From assembly GCF_030272615.1 (NCBI RefSeq), contig NC_081411.1, positions 824,286,397 to 824,348,396 of the forward strand: a DNA stretch of 62,000 nucleotides, given 5' to 3'. Position 1 is the first letter of the stretch. Each line of letters starts with the position of its first letter. The notes beneath the pieces are model-generated. The model had not been told where the DNA came from. It did not search any database and was given only the letters and a program-made list of their open reading frames with translations. The DNA is from Cryptomeria japonica (lineage: Eukaryota; Streptophyta; Pinopsida; Cupressales; Cupressaceae). Position numbers and translations under genes: made by a program. This document shows positions 48,192-60,138 of the stretch, one piece after another.

Positions 48192-50923
48192 CTAAGTCTC
48201 TACCGATGGGGAAATTACCCCAAGCTGCTCTCTCAAATATTCAAATGTTTCCTTAGGCAAAGGATTTGTAAAGATATCTACAATTTTCTCTTTAGTATTC
48301 ACATAAACCAATTTCACTTCATTTGCTTCAACATTCTCTTTCAAAAAATTATACTTAATAGAAACATGTTTTGTCTCAAAGTGAAATACTATATTCTTTG
48401 ATATATCAATTGCTGTTGAATTATCACAATAAATGATTATTGGTTCTTTGCATTTTACCTTTATATCCTTCAACATTTACTTCATCCATAATATCTGAGT
48501 ACAATTAGTTGTTGCTGCAACATATTTTGATTCTGTTGTTGATAGTGATATAAAAGTTTGTTTCTTATTAATCCATGAAATCAATCTGCTACCAAGAAAG
48601 AATGCACCACCAATGGTACTCTCTCTGTCATTTACATCACCTGCCCAATTTGCATCAGTGTATGCACATAAATCAATATTTTCATCTTTAGGATACCATA
48701 AACCAAGATTTGTTGTGCCTTGTAGGTACCAGAAAATCTTTTTAGCCGTTGATTCATGATTTTCTTTAGGATTGCTTTGAAATATAGATACAATACATAT
48801 TGCATTCATTATATCAGGTCTTGTTTGTGTCAAATATAGTAAATATCCAGTCATAGATTTGTGCCTTGTCAGATTAATAGGAGTTGAATCATCTTTCAAT
48901 GTCAATTTGTCAGTTGTAGTCATAGGAGTACTTACCGGTTTAGAATTTTCCATACCAAATTTCTTCAAAAGTTCCTTCAAGTATTTTGTTTGGCATATGA
49001 ATATACCTTTATCTATTTGTGAAATCTCCAAACCTAAAAAGAATTTTATCTCTCCAATCATAGACATTTCAAATTCTTTTTGCATCTAATTAGCAAAGTC
49101 CTTACATAGTCCATCTTCACCTCCAAAAATGATATCATCTACAAAGACTTCAATAACCAAAATGTCGTCATTGGTAACTTTGTAATATAATTTGTTGTCA
49201 GCATTACCTTTTGTGTAACCAAGCTTCAAAAGATATTTATCCAATCTAGCATACCAAGCTCTGGGAGCTTGCTTCAATCCATATAAAGTTTTCCTTAACT
49301 TGCAAACCAAATCCTTATTATCTGTCAAATAAAATCCATCAGGTTTTTCAATGTAAACTTCCTCCTAAAGATCTTCATTTAGAAATTCACATTTTACAGC
49401 CATTTGATAAACTTTATAGTTCTTATAGGCTACAAATGCAAGAAATAGTCTAATTGCCTCAATTCTGACTACCGGTACAAAGGTTTCATTATAATCAATT
49501 CCTTCTTTCTGTGAATAACCATTACAAACTAATCTTGCTTTGTTTATGTTTACTTCTCCATCTTCATTAAGTTTAGTCCTAAATACCCATTTAGTTCCAA
49601 TTACATTTTTGTCTTTAGGTCAGGGAACCAATGTCCAAGTATTGTTCTCTTTAATTTGTTCTAATTCATCTTCCATTGCTTTTATCCAATGTTCATCCTT
49701 ACAATCTTCAAAAATAGATGTTGTTTCAACTTGAGAAATTAAACATACCTCTTCATTTTCCAATCTTCCTCTAGTCATAACACCTTAATTCTTATTCCCA
49801 ATTATGTGATTCTTTGAATGATTCAATCTTACATACCTAGGTTTGTTCTGATTAACATTCACAGGATGTTGTTCTTCAATCACTATTGAGTTTTCTAATG
49901 ATGTCGGTGTGATTGGGTCTTCATTCTATACCAGTGCAATTTGTGTCAATTCATTTATAATCATTTCATTTGATGGTTTAATAGATCTTGAGTCTCCTCT
50001 AAATTGTTCATCTATCTTCACGCTAGTACTCTCAATGATTTTCTATAACCTTTTATTATAACATCTATATGCCTTGATTTTAGATGAATAACCAAGAAAT
50101 ATTCCTTCATCACTTCTAGGATCAAATTTGCCAATATACTCATCTCTTCTAATATAACATTTGCTTCCAAATATTTTGAAATATTTAAGAGTAGGAATAT
50201 GACCAAACCATAGTTCATAAGGGGTCTTACCTATTTCTCTTTTGATGTGAACTCTATCGAAAGTATAAACTGTTGTATTCACTACTTCTCTCCAGTATAC
50301 ATGAGGTAGATTTGCTTCCATCAACATTGTTCTTGCTGTATCGAGAATATTTATGTTCTTCCTTTCCACAACTCCATTCTGTTGGGGTGTCTGGGGTGCT
50401 GATAGTTGTCTTTTCATTCCATTCACTTCACAAAATGCATTAAATTCTCCAGATGTAAATTCTCCTCCTTGATCTGATCTCAAACATTGGATTTTCTTGC
50501 CAGATTCATTCTCTACAATCATCTTGAATATCTTGAATCTTCCAAAAGATTCTGATTTCTCCTTTGGAAAAGTAACCCAACACATTCTAGAATAATCATC
50601 AATTATTAGCATAAAGTATATATCTCCTTGTAGACTTCGTGTTCTTGTAGGACCACACAAATCAGTATGAATTAAATCAAGAATATTATTTGATTTCTCA
50701 GTAATACTCTTAAATGTTGTTCTAACTTGCTTTCCCATTTGACATTCCTTACATACTGGATTATGAGGTTTCACAATCTTAGGTAAATCCCTTACTACCT
50801 TAGTTGAACTGATATTTATAATGCAATCAAAATTCACATGACAAATTCTTTTATGCCATAACCAACTTTCATCAATGTGTGCAATCAAACATGGTTTATC
50901 ACTGGTATTCAAGTGAAAGATAT
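48192..50923 (-). pseudogene. pol: Pol of copia F: integrase core, RT and RNase H
   Basis: A single minus-strand frame runs from the element C junction to TAG near 48192. Integrase is at 50912-50043 ([27 protein letters not shown]), open without a stop. RT follows with [12 protein letters not shown] and an intact FVDDI at about 49160, then RNase H (ADANWAGD-type region read as YTDANWAG). Stops include TAG near 50042, TAG near 49368, TAG 49083-49085 and a TAA near 48477. The conserved ADIFTKPLP end is altered to VDIFTNPLP. The RT active site is better kept than in A-copia. Confidence 0.9.
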
Positions 50924-52335
50924 TGTTGGCATATGTGCAACGTTTGATGACATGATAGGATTGTATGTTGTCATTGATGTCAATATGATGGTATGAACTG
51001 GTATATGCAAAAAGGTGAAATAGTATAATGGAATGTGAACCAGTATATGCAAAGCTTGTATCGGGATTTCATTTGATATGACTACCAGTTGGTAGTCTTA
51101 GCTTTAGGGTTTCCGGTTGATGCATTCCAAGTCTGTGTGATTCGACCGACGACATCCTATGATGAGTTAGCATTGAAATGAAGATTAGATCATGTTGCCA
51201 CATCAGCCTTGTGCACATGAAGAATCTCCTTGAGGATCTTGCATGAAGAAGATTGATTCTATCTACCTCGGGAATGTGCAAAAACTTAGTATATGGTGGA
51301 GAACACTTGATGGGTTATCAACTTCCAAAAGTGGCAAAGAATGAATGATGCAGAATGTCTTGAGATTTGTCCAAGATTGTTTTACCCTATATAATGTGTT
51401 TAAATGGTTAGGATTGGACTGACTATTTTGTTAACCTAGATTCTTAGTGTTTTAGGTTTTTGCCACCGACCTAATTGTTGTCTATAAGTTCGATGATGAT
51501 TCTCATTTGAAATTGTTGGCAAATGAATGTGTATGAAGTGATTCTTGCCAAACCAGAGAAGTGAGTAGAGATCTGCAGAGTGTGATTGTAGATGTAAAGG
51601 AACTGAAGAGGATCTACCTTGGCATTAAGTGTTGTTATCTGATCAATGTATTACTTGTTGACTTCTAACCATTTCAGCAAATGGAAAATCCCCTTACGAA
51701 GTAGCTTTAACAGGTTTTTTGTAAATCCTTTAATAGGGTGACTCAAAATCATTGATTTCTTTAAATCCTCTGACAAGGTAACCTTTAACAGGGTTTTAAC
51801 CTCTAACCGAGTATTTAGCCATCCCTTAACTAGGTGATCCCTAGCACGATCGATTCCTAGCAGAACCTATTGTAAAGTCTTTAATCGGACTAGGTTCCTA
51901 ACAGAGTGGACTTCAGAAGAGTTCAAGAACAACTTGTGGGTATTCATCCCCACCATGGTTTTTCCCAGTTGGGTTTCCACATGAAAAATAAGTGTGTCAT
52001 GTGTGATGCTTTTTCATTTGATGTTTTAGAGTTTTTTGTTAAACGGTAATGCAAGTTGATCCAGTGTTCATTATATTTTTGATGTATTACTTGTTTAAGC
52101 ATATGGGTGAAGTGGAAATGAGATATTAGGTTTTGTGAAGATCTAAGTGTTAACGGTTTATGTCTTTCACAATCATACTGTGTTTTACCGGTAGTGCCTT
52201 GATTTAGATTGGTGATACTATTTGCCAGTTAGTGCAGTCTTTGTAGTTTAAGTTGTTAAAGAAGTTTTTGTCTATATTGATTCACCCCCCCCTCTTAGTA
52301 TCTGTTAAGTATTTACTATTCATCATTATTCATCA
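50924..52335 (+). repeat. 5' LTR of copia C, 1,412 bp
   Basis: It matches 60139-61551 along its length. Several ACCGG or CCGGT motifs of the 3' copy read ACTGG or ACCAG here. The C-rich run GATTCACCCCCCCC lies at about 52280. Confidence 0.92.
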
Positions 52336-52337
52336 AT

Positions 52338-52349
52338 TGGTATTAGAGC
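52338..52349 (+). promoter_or_regulatory. Primer-binding site of copia C
   Basis: TGGTATTAGAGC lies two bases after the LTR. It differs from the initiator tRNA-Met site by one C-to-T change. Confidence 0.85.
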
Positions 52350-52406
52350 GTCCTCTAGGTCCTTTGTGTTATAAGCTTAACCGTTTGAGCAAAAGATCCT
52401 ATTCTA

Positions 52407-52830
52407 ATGATGAAGAGGGAAGGTCCTAAGTTCAACAAAGATAACTTGAAGATATGGAAGGACATAATGAAGATATACATTAAAAGCATGGGTGCTCAAC
52501 ACTGGAACTATGTTGAGAATACTTATGTTGTCCCTACTAGTACTCTCACCGATGATCAAAGAAGAGAAATTCAGGAGAATGGGCAAGTCATGGAAGCTCT
52601 TATCAGTAGTCTATCTGGTATTAAGTTTATAGATGTTCAGGATAAAGACAATCCCAAAGATGTATGGGATACTCTAGAGTCCATCTATGGTGGTGATGAA
52701 CATGTGAAGCAAGCTAATGAAGAAAGCCTTAGAGGAAAATTTGAAGACATGCAGATGGTTGAAGGAGAGACCATTCAACAATATGGGATAAAAATTAAAA
52801 CTGTTGTTGGAGACATCAAGATTGTAGGAG
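52407..52830 (+). pseudogene. gag: Gag of copia C, first part
   Basis: The ATG at 52407 starts MMKREGPKF and the reading is open. It shows the copia Gag pattern NLKIWKDIMKIYI, then VWDTLESIYGG and QYGIKIKTVVGDIK. It reaches VGG at 52830, where the GT...AG-bounded insert begins. The reading would otherwise stop inside the insert at 52854. The part after the insert continues from 57186. Confidence 0.85.
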
Positions 52831-55800
52831 GTACTATTGGGACTCATAAAATTTGAGTCAAGTTTAGAGGCCCATTTCAAAATTTTGCTCTACATTCTTA
52901 AATAAGTTAGTTTGAATGGCCTAATAGAGAAAGGAAAATGGAGCTAGTTGATTTTCAAAGGGTAAGGCTTGAGAAATGTGTCTTACACATTTCAATTAGC
53001 CTATGCAGTGTTTTGAAACTTTCAGAATTCAGTTTGGATAAGTTTACTAGGTACCCATTTCAAGGGGTGAGCTAAAAGTGCATTTTAGGCACATATGCAG
53101 ATTTTATTGAGTAGCCTACTTTGAGTGCTTATATCTTTTGCCCTGTTGATCATCATGATGAAATTCAAAATGGATTCAATTCTATGCATAAATTTGAGTC
53201 AGCATGAAAAATTTCAAGTCTTTAGCAATCCATTTGCTAATTTTTCTAAGCTCAATCTGTTGGTAGTTTGTGTTGTTTGACAAGTCCCTGTTTCAGGACC
53301 TAGTCGAAGCCCTGTTTTGCATGTGTAAAAGATGCCTCGGTGAATGTCATGCTAGAATGTTTGTTCCAGGATATTTTTGGTAGAAATGACAAGCTATGTT
53401 TCAAATTTCAAGCTCTTTCCAAACTGTTTGATCGGTTTTGAAAAGTGTTCTTAGGCCATCTGTTTCAGTGATCCATACTTTCATTGTCGTATCAGTTAAA
53501 GTTGTTATTTTCATGAGCGCACCATTTGCACCCAGTCAAAATTTTGGTCGAAATGAGAATTCTAAGTTTTGATATGTACTTCAAGGTACCTATGTCTTAG
53601 ATTTGAGGGTCTACGAAGGTCATTTGATATTTTTAAGAAAGGCATCATGTGTTGCCTGAACATTGACTTCATCAGGTCCGCAGTGTCGACAAAGCCAGTT
53701 GGTCATTTTCGACAATTAATATCTCTTCACTCAGGATTCCTCTTGATAAACCATTTGTTAGAGTTTATTCTTGTATATTAGAGTACACACATGTCAGATG
53801 GCGAGGTCCAGAAAGGTTTTTTGACAGGTTTAAAAATTACGTCTTCGCGATTAAATGCGAAAATGTGGCGCAAGTACTTGAAAGTTGCAAAACTCAGTTT
53901 GATGATCTAAAAATGATGGTGATTGTTCCCCGAGGTATTTTTAAGGTTCGTGAAGCATTCAGAGGTCAGTTGCATGAAAACAATTTTTTTTTTTAGTCAG
54001 ACCCACTTTGGGGCCTGACCTGGCTCGTGCCCACGCGTTAAATTTTAGGGTGAAATGGTCTTAAATTTATGCTAATGTGTAAGCTATTTGTAGTTGAAGG
54101 AAGGAATATTTGGTTTTATTAAGCCAAGTATTTCTTATAATGCAATTGGCATGTGAGCGCAAAGTAAATGGAATGTGTTTTGAAAATGCCTGTTGAAACA
54201 TTCAGCCAAATGAAAGTAGTAGCTGGAGTGTGGAAAATGGAGAGGGGCAGCACTGAAAACAATAGAAAATGCAATCAACAAGTGACCTCCTCCTAAATAG
54301 AATTTGTTGAAAAGGTTTTGTGAACTTTCAGATGTGGTTACCACTGGAACCTTCAACGACCCTGGCCAAACTTTTTTTCTGTGTGGAATGGCATTGAACG
54401 CCATGAGAAGGCTCCAGCAAATGCAAAGTGTAGATGCAAACAATAATCAAATCCTACACTTCACGTGACCCTGCCAAATCCTCCTCTCTAAGTTGAAGAT
54501 TGAAGGCCAGTGAAAATTTAAAATTAATGCAATGTTCACCCTATGTGGTATGAGAGTTTGAGAGGAATTAAAATTCAAACAAATTGCAAATGGCAGGTGT
54601 AAAACTAAATCTCCACTACATTTGCCACATTTCCCCTAGCACTTGAGATGGAGGCATTGAAGAAGTTTTAAGAAGTTCAGAAGCAAATGCCAGTGGTAGA
54701 TGTTTTGCCAAGACAAATCTTCCCCTCCTACGTGGCAAATGAAATGCCAATTTTCCCCTATTGTGTGTTGAGCTTGCGTGGTGTTTGGGAGACTTTTAAA
54801 AGCTTTAAGCCTATTGTGTGCATGGTGTTTGGTAATGTGGCAGCCACTTTAAACCTTCAAACAAATCCCTTAGCAATTTTCTTGCCTACCGTGAGTTATT
54901 ATTGGTAAAACAAAAAACTTTCAAGCGATGCAATCAACAGACTGTAGCAAGTGCAAATTGGAAGTTCACGTGGTGGGTGAGTTGGAGATAAGGTGGAGCT
55001 CCCTTGCCAAGCATCTTCTCCCTCATGTAGAAACTAATGAAATCCTCTGTGTGGTATGGTGTCTGGTAAAGCAGAAACCTTCTCAGAAAATGCAGTATGG
55101 TAGGTGTAAAGTGGAGTACGGAAGGCAATAAAACCTCAAGCTAATGCAAACAACAACCAACTTCGCTCTTTCCTGCCACACATGGTGAATTACATTTCAA
55201 ACTTCAGCAAATGCAAAGGCAACCATGAAAAGTCTCAGGTAAAACCTTCAAAAACACAGTCCCAGGCAAAACCATATATCCCACATTGGCTGGGTGGACG
55301 TCTTTTTTGATGTTTATGTGTAAAGCCACACTCATTCATAGTGTCAAAGCCTTAAGAGGCTTTTGATGCAAGGTGCTGATGGGTGCCCAAGTGGACCCCA
55401 TGCATGTGGGCGTGCTTCTTGAGGCAACTAAGAGGGATGACAAGTGGTGACAAGCAGACCCCACACATGCATGGATCCCAAGGCAGACAAATTTTGAAGA
55501 GGAAGAGTGGACTAACAAGTGAGCAAGTTGTCAAAGCTTTACAGTGTGTGTGGATTCGCGAAGGAAGATGCACACCGAATACCCTTCGCGAAATGGCAAA
55601 AGGCACATGCTCAAATGGCAAAGGTTAAAGAACCTACATGTTCAAGATGATCTGATGGTCGGCATGACTTCGTGACCCAAAGATGTGAGTCTGTTAGCCA
55701 TCGTGAAATGGTGAAAGACAGGTGGCAGGTACGATGGTGGTCCAGCAGGCAGGTCTTGGTTAGGTGGCACTCCAATGGTAGGCCCGCGGTGGGCCCAATG

Positions 55801-57185
55801 GTTTTGATGAAAGTGCCTATTCGATGAGACCTATAGATCGCTCGCCGAAGAACAAATTCCACTAAAAGACTGAGATCAGATTGTTGAGGTGGCAGACACG
55901 TGGCAGACCCAACAGACAAGTGGCAGCTAGTAGACCCTGCGAGCAAATCACGGGCTACCACGTGGTAGGGCGTTAGATGAAAAATCAAACCGAAAAATTA
56001 AAGTTAAATGATATAGTTTTAACTATTGAGGAAAATTCAAAAATTTAAATGATGGAAGCACAAAAATGATTAATTCGCCCAGAGGTCTATTTTTACTCAA
56101 AATGGCAAGTATCATATATCACTGGAAAGCTCTTGGGATAAGGAATCCAATTAGGTAGTTAATTTTAACAAATTTTGGATGATTTGGGAGAATTTTCCAT
56201 GGGAAAGATGAAGGAAGTGAAATTTAGTTGGAAAAAGAGACACTTGGCAAATTTTGATGAAACCTAATTTTTTTCCCTCTCCTTCTTATTCTCTTTTTCT
56301 TCTCATTGTAAGGGTTCCAGAAATTTGGAGGATGGCTCCAGTTTTCATAGCTTCCATTTCTGAATTTCTAGACCCAAACTTGTAAAGTTCTATGGATCTG
56401 TTTAGGGTATACAGGTTGCAGTGCAGTGTTGTGGATGTGGTTTTTTTAGTTGCAAGTCTTACTTGTGTCAGGCATGAGTAAATTTCCCACAGTATTGTCT
56501 CTGCACATGTATTTCACTATTGTGAATTGAATCCTCAAGGAGGATGAAATTTGTCAATTTCAAGGAGGTTGTGTGATTGCTTGTGGGTATTCTTCAATGA
56601 AGGTTTTAAAATATGTAATCAGTCATAAATAAATGGAATATGTGTCCCAGATTTGATAATTCTATGAATAGAATTGAGTAATGCATTATTATTAAGTATT
56701 AATGCAGGAATATCATTTAAGAGAAACCAATTTGTGACTAGATGCACATTTGCAATTCTGTGTGTGACTCTATTGCCCAATGAACAAGGCACTAGTCTTA
56801 CAGATTTGGGGATAGTTTCAGATCAACATTTTAAAAGAAAATATATTTCCCTTTATGTTTAGGGGTTTGTGTTCTTTTCATTCCAAGCTTTGTTTTCATT
56901 TATGGTTTATATAGATTTAGCCAATCTGTAGTGTGTTTCTAAATTGGGCGAGCTTGTGGAATGGTTTGTATTCTTTATTGATGTTGTCATGGTGAGTAAA
57001 TGAGTTTGATTTAGTGCATCAAAAGGGTGTCCCCCCCTAGGTCTAGCAAAACCTAAAGTGCAGGAGGATAAATTAGGGTCTTATGTTATGTTGTCCAAGC
57101 CCTGATGTGTTTCATAGGCTGAAATTGGCCATTTAATAGAAGGATTGCAGGTGTACTTGGGTTAACTAGATTTGGTGAACAACAG
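52831..57185 (+). other. 4,355-bp intron-like insert in the gag of copia C
   Basis: The insert starts GTACTATTGG and ends GTGAACAACAG. Removing it joins the two Gag parts in phase, and the join aligns residue for residue with the uninterrupted Gag of A-copia (GG at the junction, IVSKVLR after it), with no gap. AGGT occurs at both edges, so a 4-bp duplication from a transposon insertion would look the same. No terminal inverted repeats or LTRs are seen, and there is no long ORF. The interior has several CACGTG motifs (54460-55970), a pyrimidine-rich stretch (56270-56310) and irregular GCAAATGCAA-type repeats (54170-55260). Origin is unknown. Confidence 0.6.
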
Positions 57186-57620
57186 GTTCAATGGATGATT
57201 CCACCATTGTTAGCAAAGTTTTGAGATCCTTATTACCGATCTATGCAATAAGGGTTGTTGCTATTCAGGAGTTGAGACTATTGACAAGATAAATGTATCC
57301 CTAGATCCTATCATTTCTAAGTTGACCGCATATGAGCTAAATAATTATGATGGTAGTGTTCAAAAGACTGATTCAACCTTTAGAGTATCTCCTGCATTAT
57401 CTAGAAAGGGTAAAGAAGCCAGTACCAGCTGTGAACCAAGACAAAGCAAGGATATGGATGATGAGGAGATCCTGATGGAATTTGAAGCTCTTCTTGCCAA
57501 GAGACTTAACTAGAAAATACAGAGGTAATCTCCCTTTGAAATGTTTTTCCTGCAATAGGATATGACACATTGTTGTCAACTGTCCCAATAGTGATAATAA
57601 GGACAAACTGGAGAAGTTCA
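57186..57620 (+). pseudogene. gag: Gag of copia C, second part with damaged zinc knuckle
   Basis: Reading resumes with DDSTIVSKVLRSL. A one-base loss near 57272 and another shift near 57513 break it. The CCHC knuckle at 57542-57583 reads CFSCNRI, then TGA in place of the conserved Gly, then HIVVNC. The segment ends at a deletion junction near 57612-57622, where it joins the integrase. Confidence 0.78.
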
Positions 57621-59890
57621 CTTTTGGAGAATTTAATAAATATTGTGAAGAGAACAAAATCAAGAGGCAATTGTCTGTCTCCTGAAATCCACAATAGAAT
57701 GGCCTAGCAGAAAGGAACAACCAAACTATAGTTGAAGCAGCCAAAATGATGCTGACTCAAGGGAAGGTTGCTCACACTTTTTGGAGAGAAGCGGTGAGCA
57801 CTGTAGTTTGCACTATGAACCGGGTACTCATCAAGAAAGGTAAGGATAAAGCTCCTTATGAGTATTGGACTGGTAAGACTCCAGTAATAAGCTACTTTAG
57901 AGTGTTTGGTAGAAAGTGTTATATTAAGAGAAGTGAACACCAAAGTAAGTTTAATGCAAAATATGATGAGGGAATATTCCTAGGGTATTCCACCAAGAGA
58001 AAAGCTCTCAAGTGTTTTAACAATAGGACTCAGAGAATTTTTGAAAGTATCAATGTTAAAGTTGACGAAACCTCTGAGAAACCTGAGGAAACCAACAATG
58101 AGCGAGCGGTAGATGAACCAGATGTAATCTTCTGGGAACTAGTTGCAAAACAACCAAGTACAAGTAATAGTACTCCTACACCAGTAGATGCTGATGAAGA
58201 TGAGGATGAAGAGGAAAAGCAAGAGGAATCAGTTAAGATCATTCCTAGGTATGTAAAGATACATCATGATCCAAAGAAGATCATAGGAGATAAGGATGCA
58301 GGAATTCTTACAAGAAGAAAGGTCAAAGAAAATTCTTGCATGATTTCTGAATTTGAGCCCAAAACATTTAAAGAGGCACACAAAGATGAAGACTGGATTA
58401 AGGCTATGGAAGAGGAACTTGAACAGATAGAAAAGAATGGTACATGGTCTTTGGTACCCAAACGTGAGCACAAAAATGTTATTGGCACCAAATGGGCATT
58501 TAGAAACAAGCTGAATGAAGATGGCATAGTGGTAAGAAATAAAGCAAGATTGGTATGTAAGGGATATGCTCAAGAAGAAGGAGAAGACTATGGAGAAACC
58601 TTTGCTTCAGTAGCTAGATTGGAAGGAGTTCAAATGCTACTTGCATGTGCAACCTTCAAGGGATTCAAAGTGTATCAGATGGATGTGAAATCTGCATTCT
58701 TGAATGGAATACTTGAAGAGGAAGTGTATATAGAGAAACCAGATGGGTTTACCCTATCAGAAGACAATGATATGCTATGTAGGCTACATAAAGCCTTGTA
58801 TGGATTGAAGCAAGCACCTAGAGCATGGTATGAAAATTTACACTCCCATCTTGTGAAGATTGGATTTGAAAGAACAAGTGAAGATAGAAATATCTATCTG
58901 AAGTCAGAAGGAGATCAGATTATGATCTATGAAGTGTTTGTTGATGACATAATTTTTGGTGGAGATGACAAGATGAGCCATGCATTTGCAAATGAAATGA
59001 AGAAGCAATTTGAGATGTCACTAATCAGAGAGATTAAGTTCTTAATTGGACTACAAATTCAACAAATGAAAGATGGTATCTTTATCACTCAATCCAAGTA
59101 TGTCAAAGAGGTGTTAAAGACCTTTGGCATGGAAGATAGCAAACCGGTTGGTACACCAATGATGACCGGTTGTAAATTGTCAAAAGAAGATGACTCATCA
59201 TTGGTGAATGAGAAGGAATACCAGTCAATGATTGGTAAGTTGTAATATGTAGTACACAGTAGACCAGACATTGCACATGTAGTGGGCATTGTTGCACATT
59301 TTTAGAAAAGTCCAAGACAATCCCACTTGGTAGCACTTAAGCAGATTCTTAGATATCTAAAGGGAACTATAGATTATGGATTGTGGTATCCATACAGTAA
59401 TGATTTCAATCTCAAAGTATTTACAGATGCCGATTGGGCTGGTAATGTGGATGACCGGAAGAGAACAACTAGGTGTGCATTCTTTCTTGGTGGTAGACTA
59501 GTCTCATGGATGAGCAAGAAGTAGAGTTGTATCTCTCAATCTACAACAGAAGCAGAATATGTAGCAGCATTTATGAACCGCACTCAGACAATTTGGATGA
59601 AGCATGTATTAAGTGGTTTCAAAGTCCTTGTATCTAAACCGATGAGTATATTTTGTGACAACACAAGTGCAATTAATATTTCCAAGAATCTATTATTGCA
59701 TGCTAGAACCAAGCACTTCGAGCTTAAGTATCATTTCTTGAGGGAGAAATTTTAGAACAAAGAGGTTGTATTGGAACATGTTTCCAGTAAGGAGCAGTTA
59801 GCAGATATATTCACCAAGCCTCTACCAAAGGCTACATTTACCTATTTAAGAGGTGAATTAGGGGTGTTGCCCCTTCAAGAGGTGAACTAA
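57621..59890 (+). pseudogene. pol: Pol of copia C: integrase C-part, RT and RNase H
   Basis: A deletion removed protease, the integrase zinc region and the first catalytic Asp region; the text enters integrase at FGEFNKYCEEN. It then keeps the E motif (NGLAERNNQ), and RT with [22 protein letters not shown] and an intact FVDDIIFGG at about 58938. RNase H has FTDADWAGN, STTEAEY and ADIFTKPLP; the end is TAA 59888-59890. Frame 2 holds from 57746. Stops include TGA and TAG near 57684-57706, TAA near 59243, TAG near 59305, TAG near 59523 and TAG near 59755. The longest clean stretch is 57746-59245. Confidence 0.9.
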
Positions 59891-59968
59891 AGGTATGTGC
59901 TCCACATCAGTCAGGTATTGCATTGTCAAATCTTTTCAGGATTGGTGTATTGAAGGATGCTACTCCTC

Positions 59969-60136
59969 AGGGGGAGCAGCATAATGGAACATGGTTGTTT
60001 GTGCCTCCACTTTGGCATTGTTGTCAAAGGGGGAGAAGATGTGAAGCAAAGAAGATATCTGTAGTTTTAAAGACATATTATATCAAAGAATATGTAGAGA
60101 TATCTTTGTGTATTGCCATCAATGCCAAAGGGGGAG
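59969..60136 (+). repeat. Multiple polypurine tracts of copia C
   Basis: Tracts lie at 59969-59976, 60026-60035 and 60127-60136. The last, AAAGGGGGAG, is two bases from the 3' LTR. The 248 bases between pol and the LTR hold nothing else I can support. Confidence 0.8.
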
Positions 60137-60138
60137 AT

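Noticed and set aside
54172-55990. Host gene exons inside the copia C insert
   Set aside because: Open frames are short, overlap on both strands and show no domain or consistent splice-site chain; G-box motifs alone are not enough.
52831-57185. The gag insert as a solo LTR
   Set aside because: Testing TG...CA ends (TGGGACTC...GGTTCA) gives no 5-bp target duplication and does not restore the Gag alignment as cleanly as the GT...AG edges.
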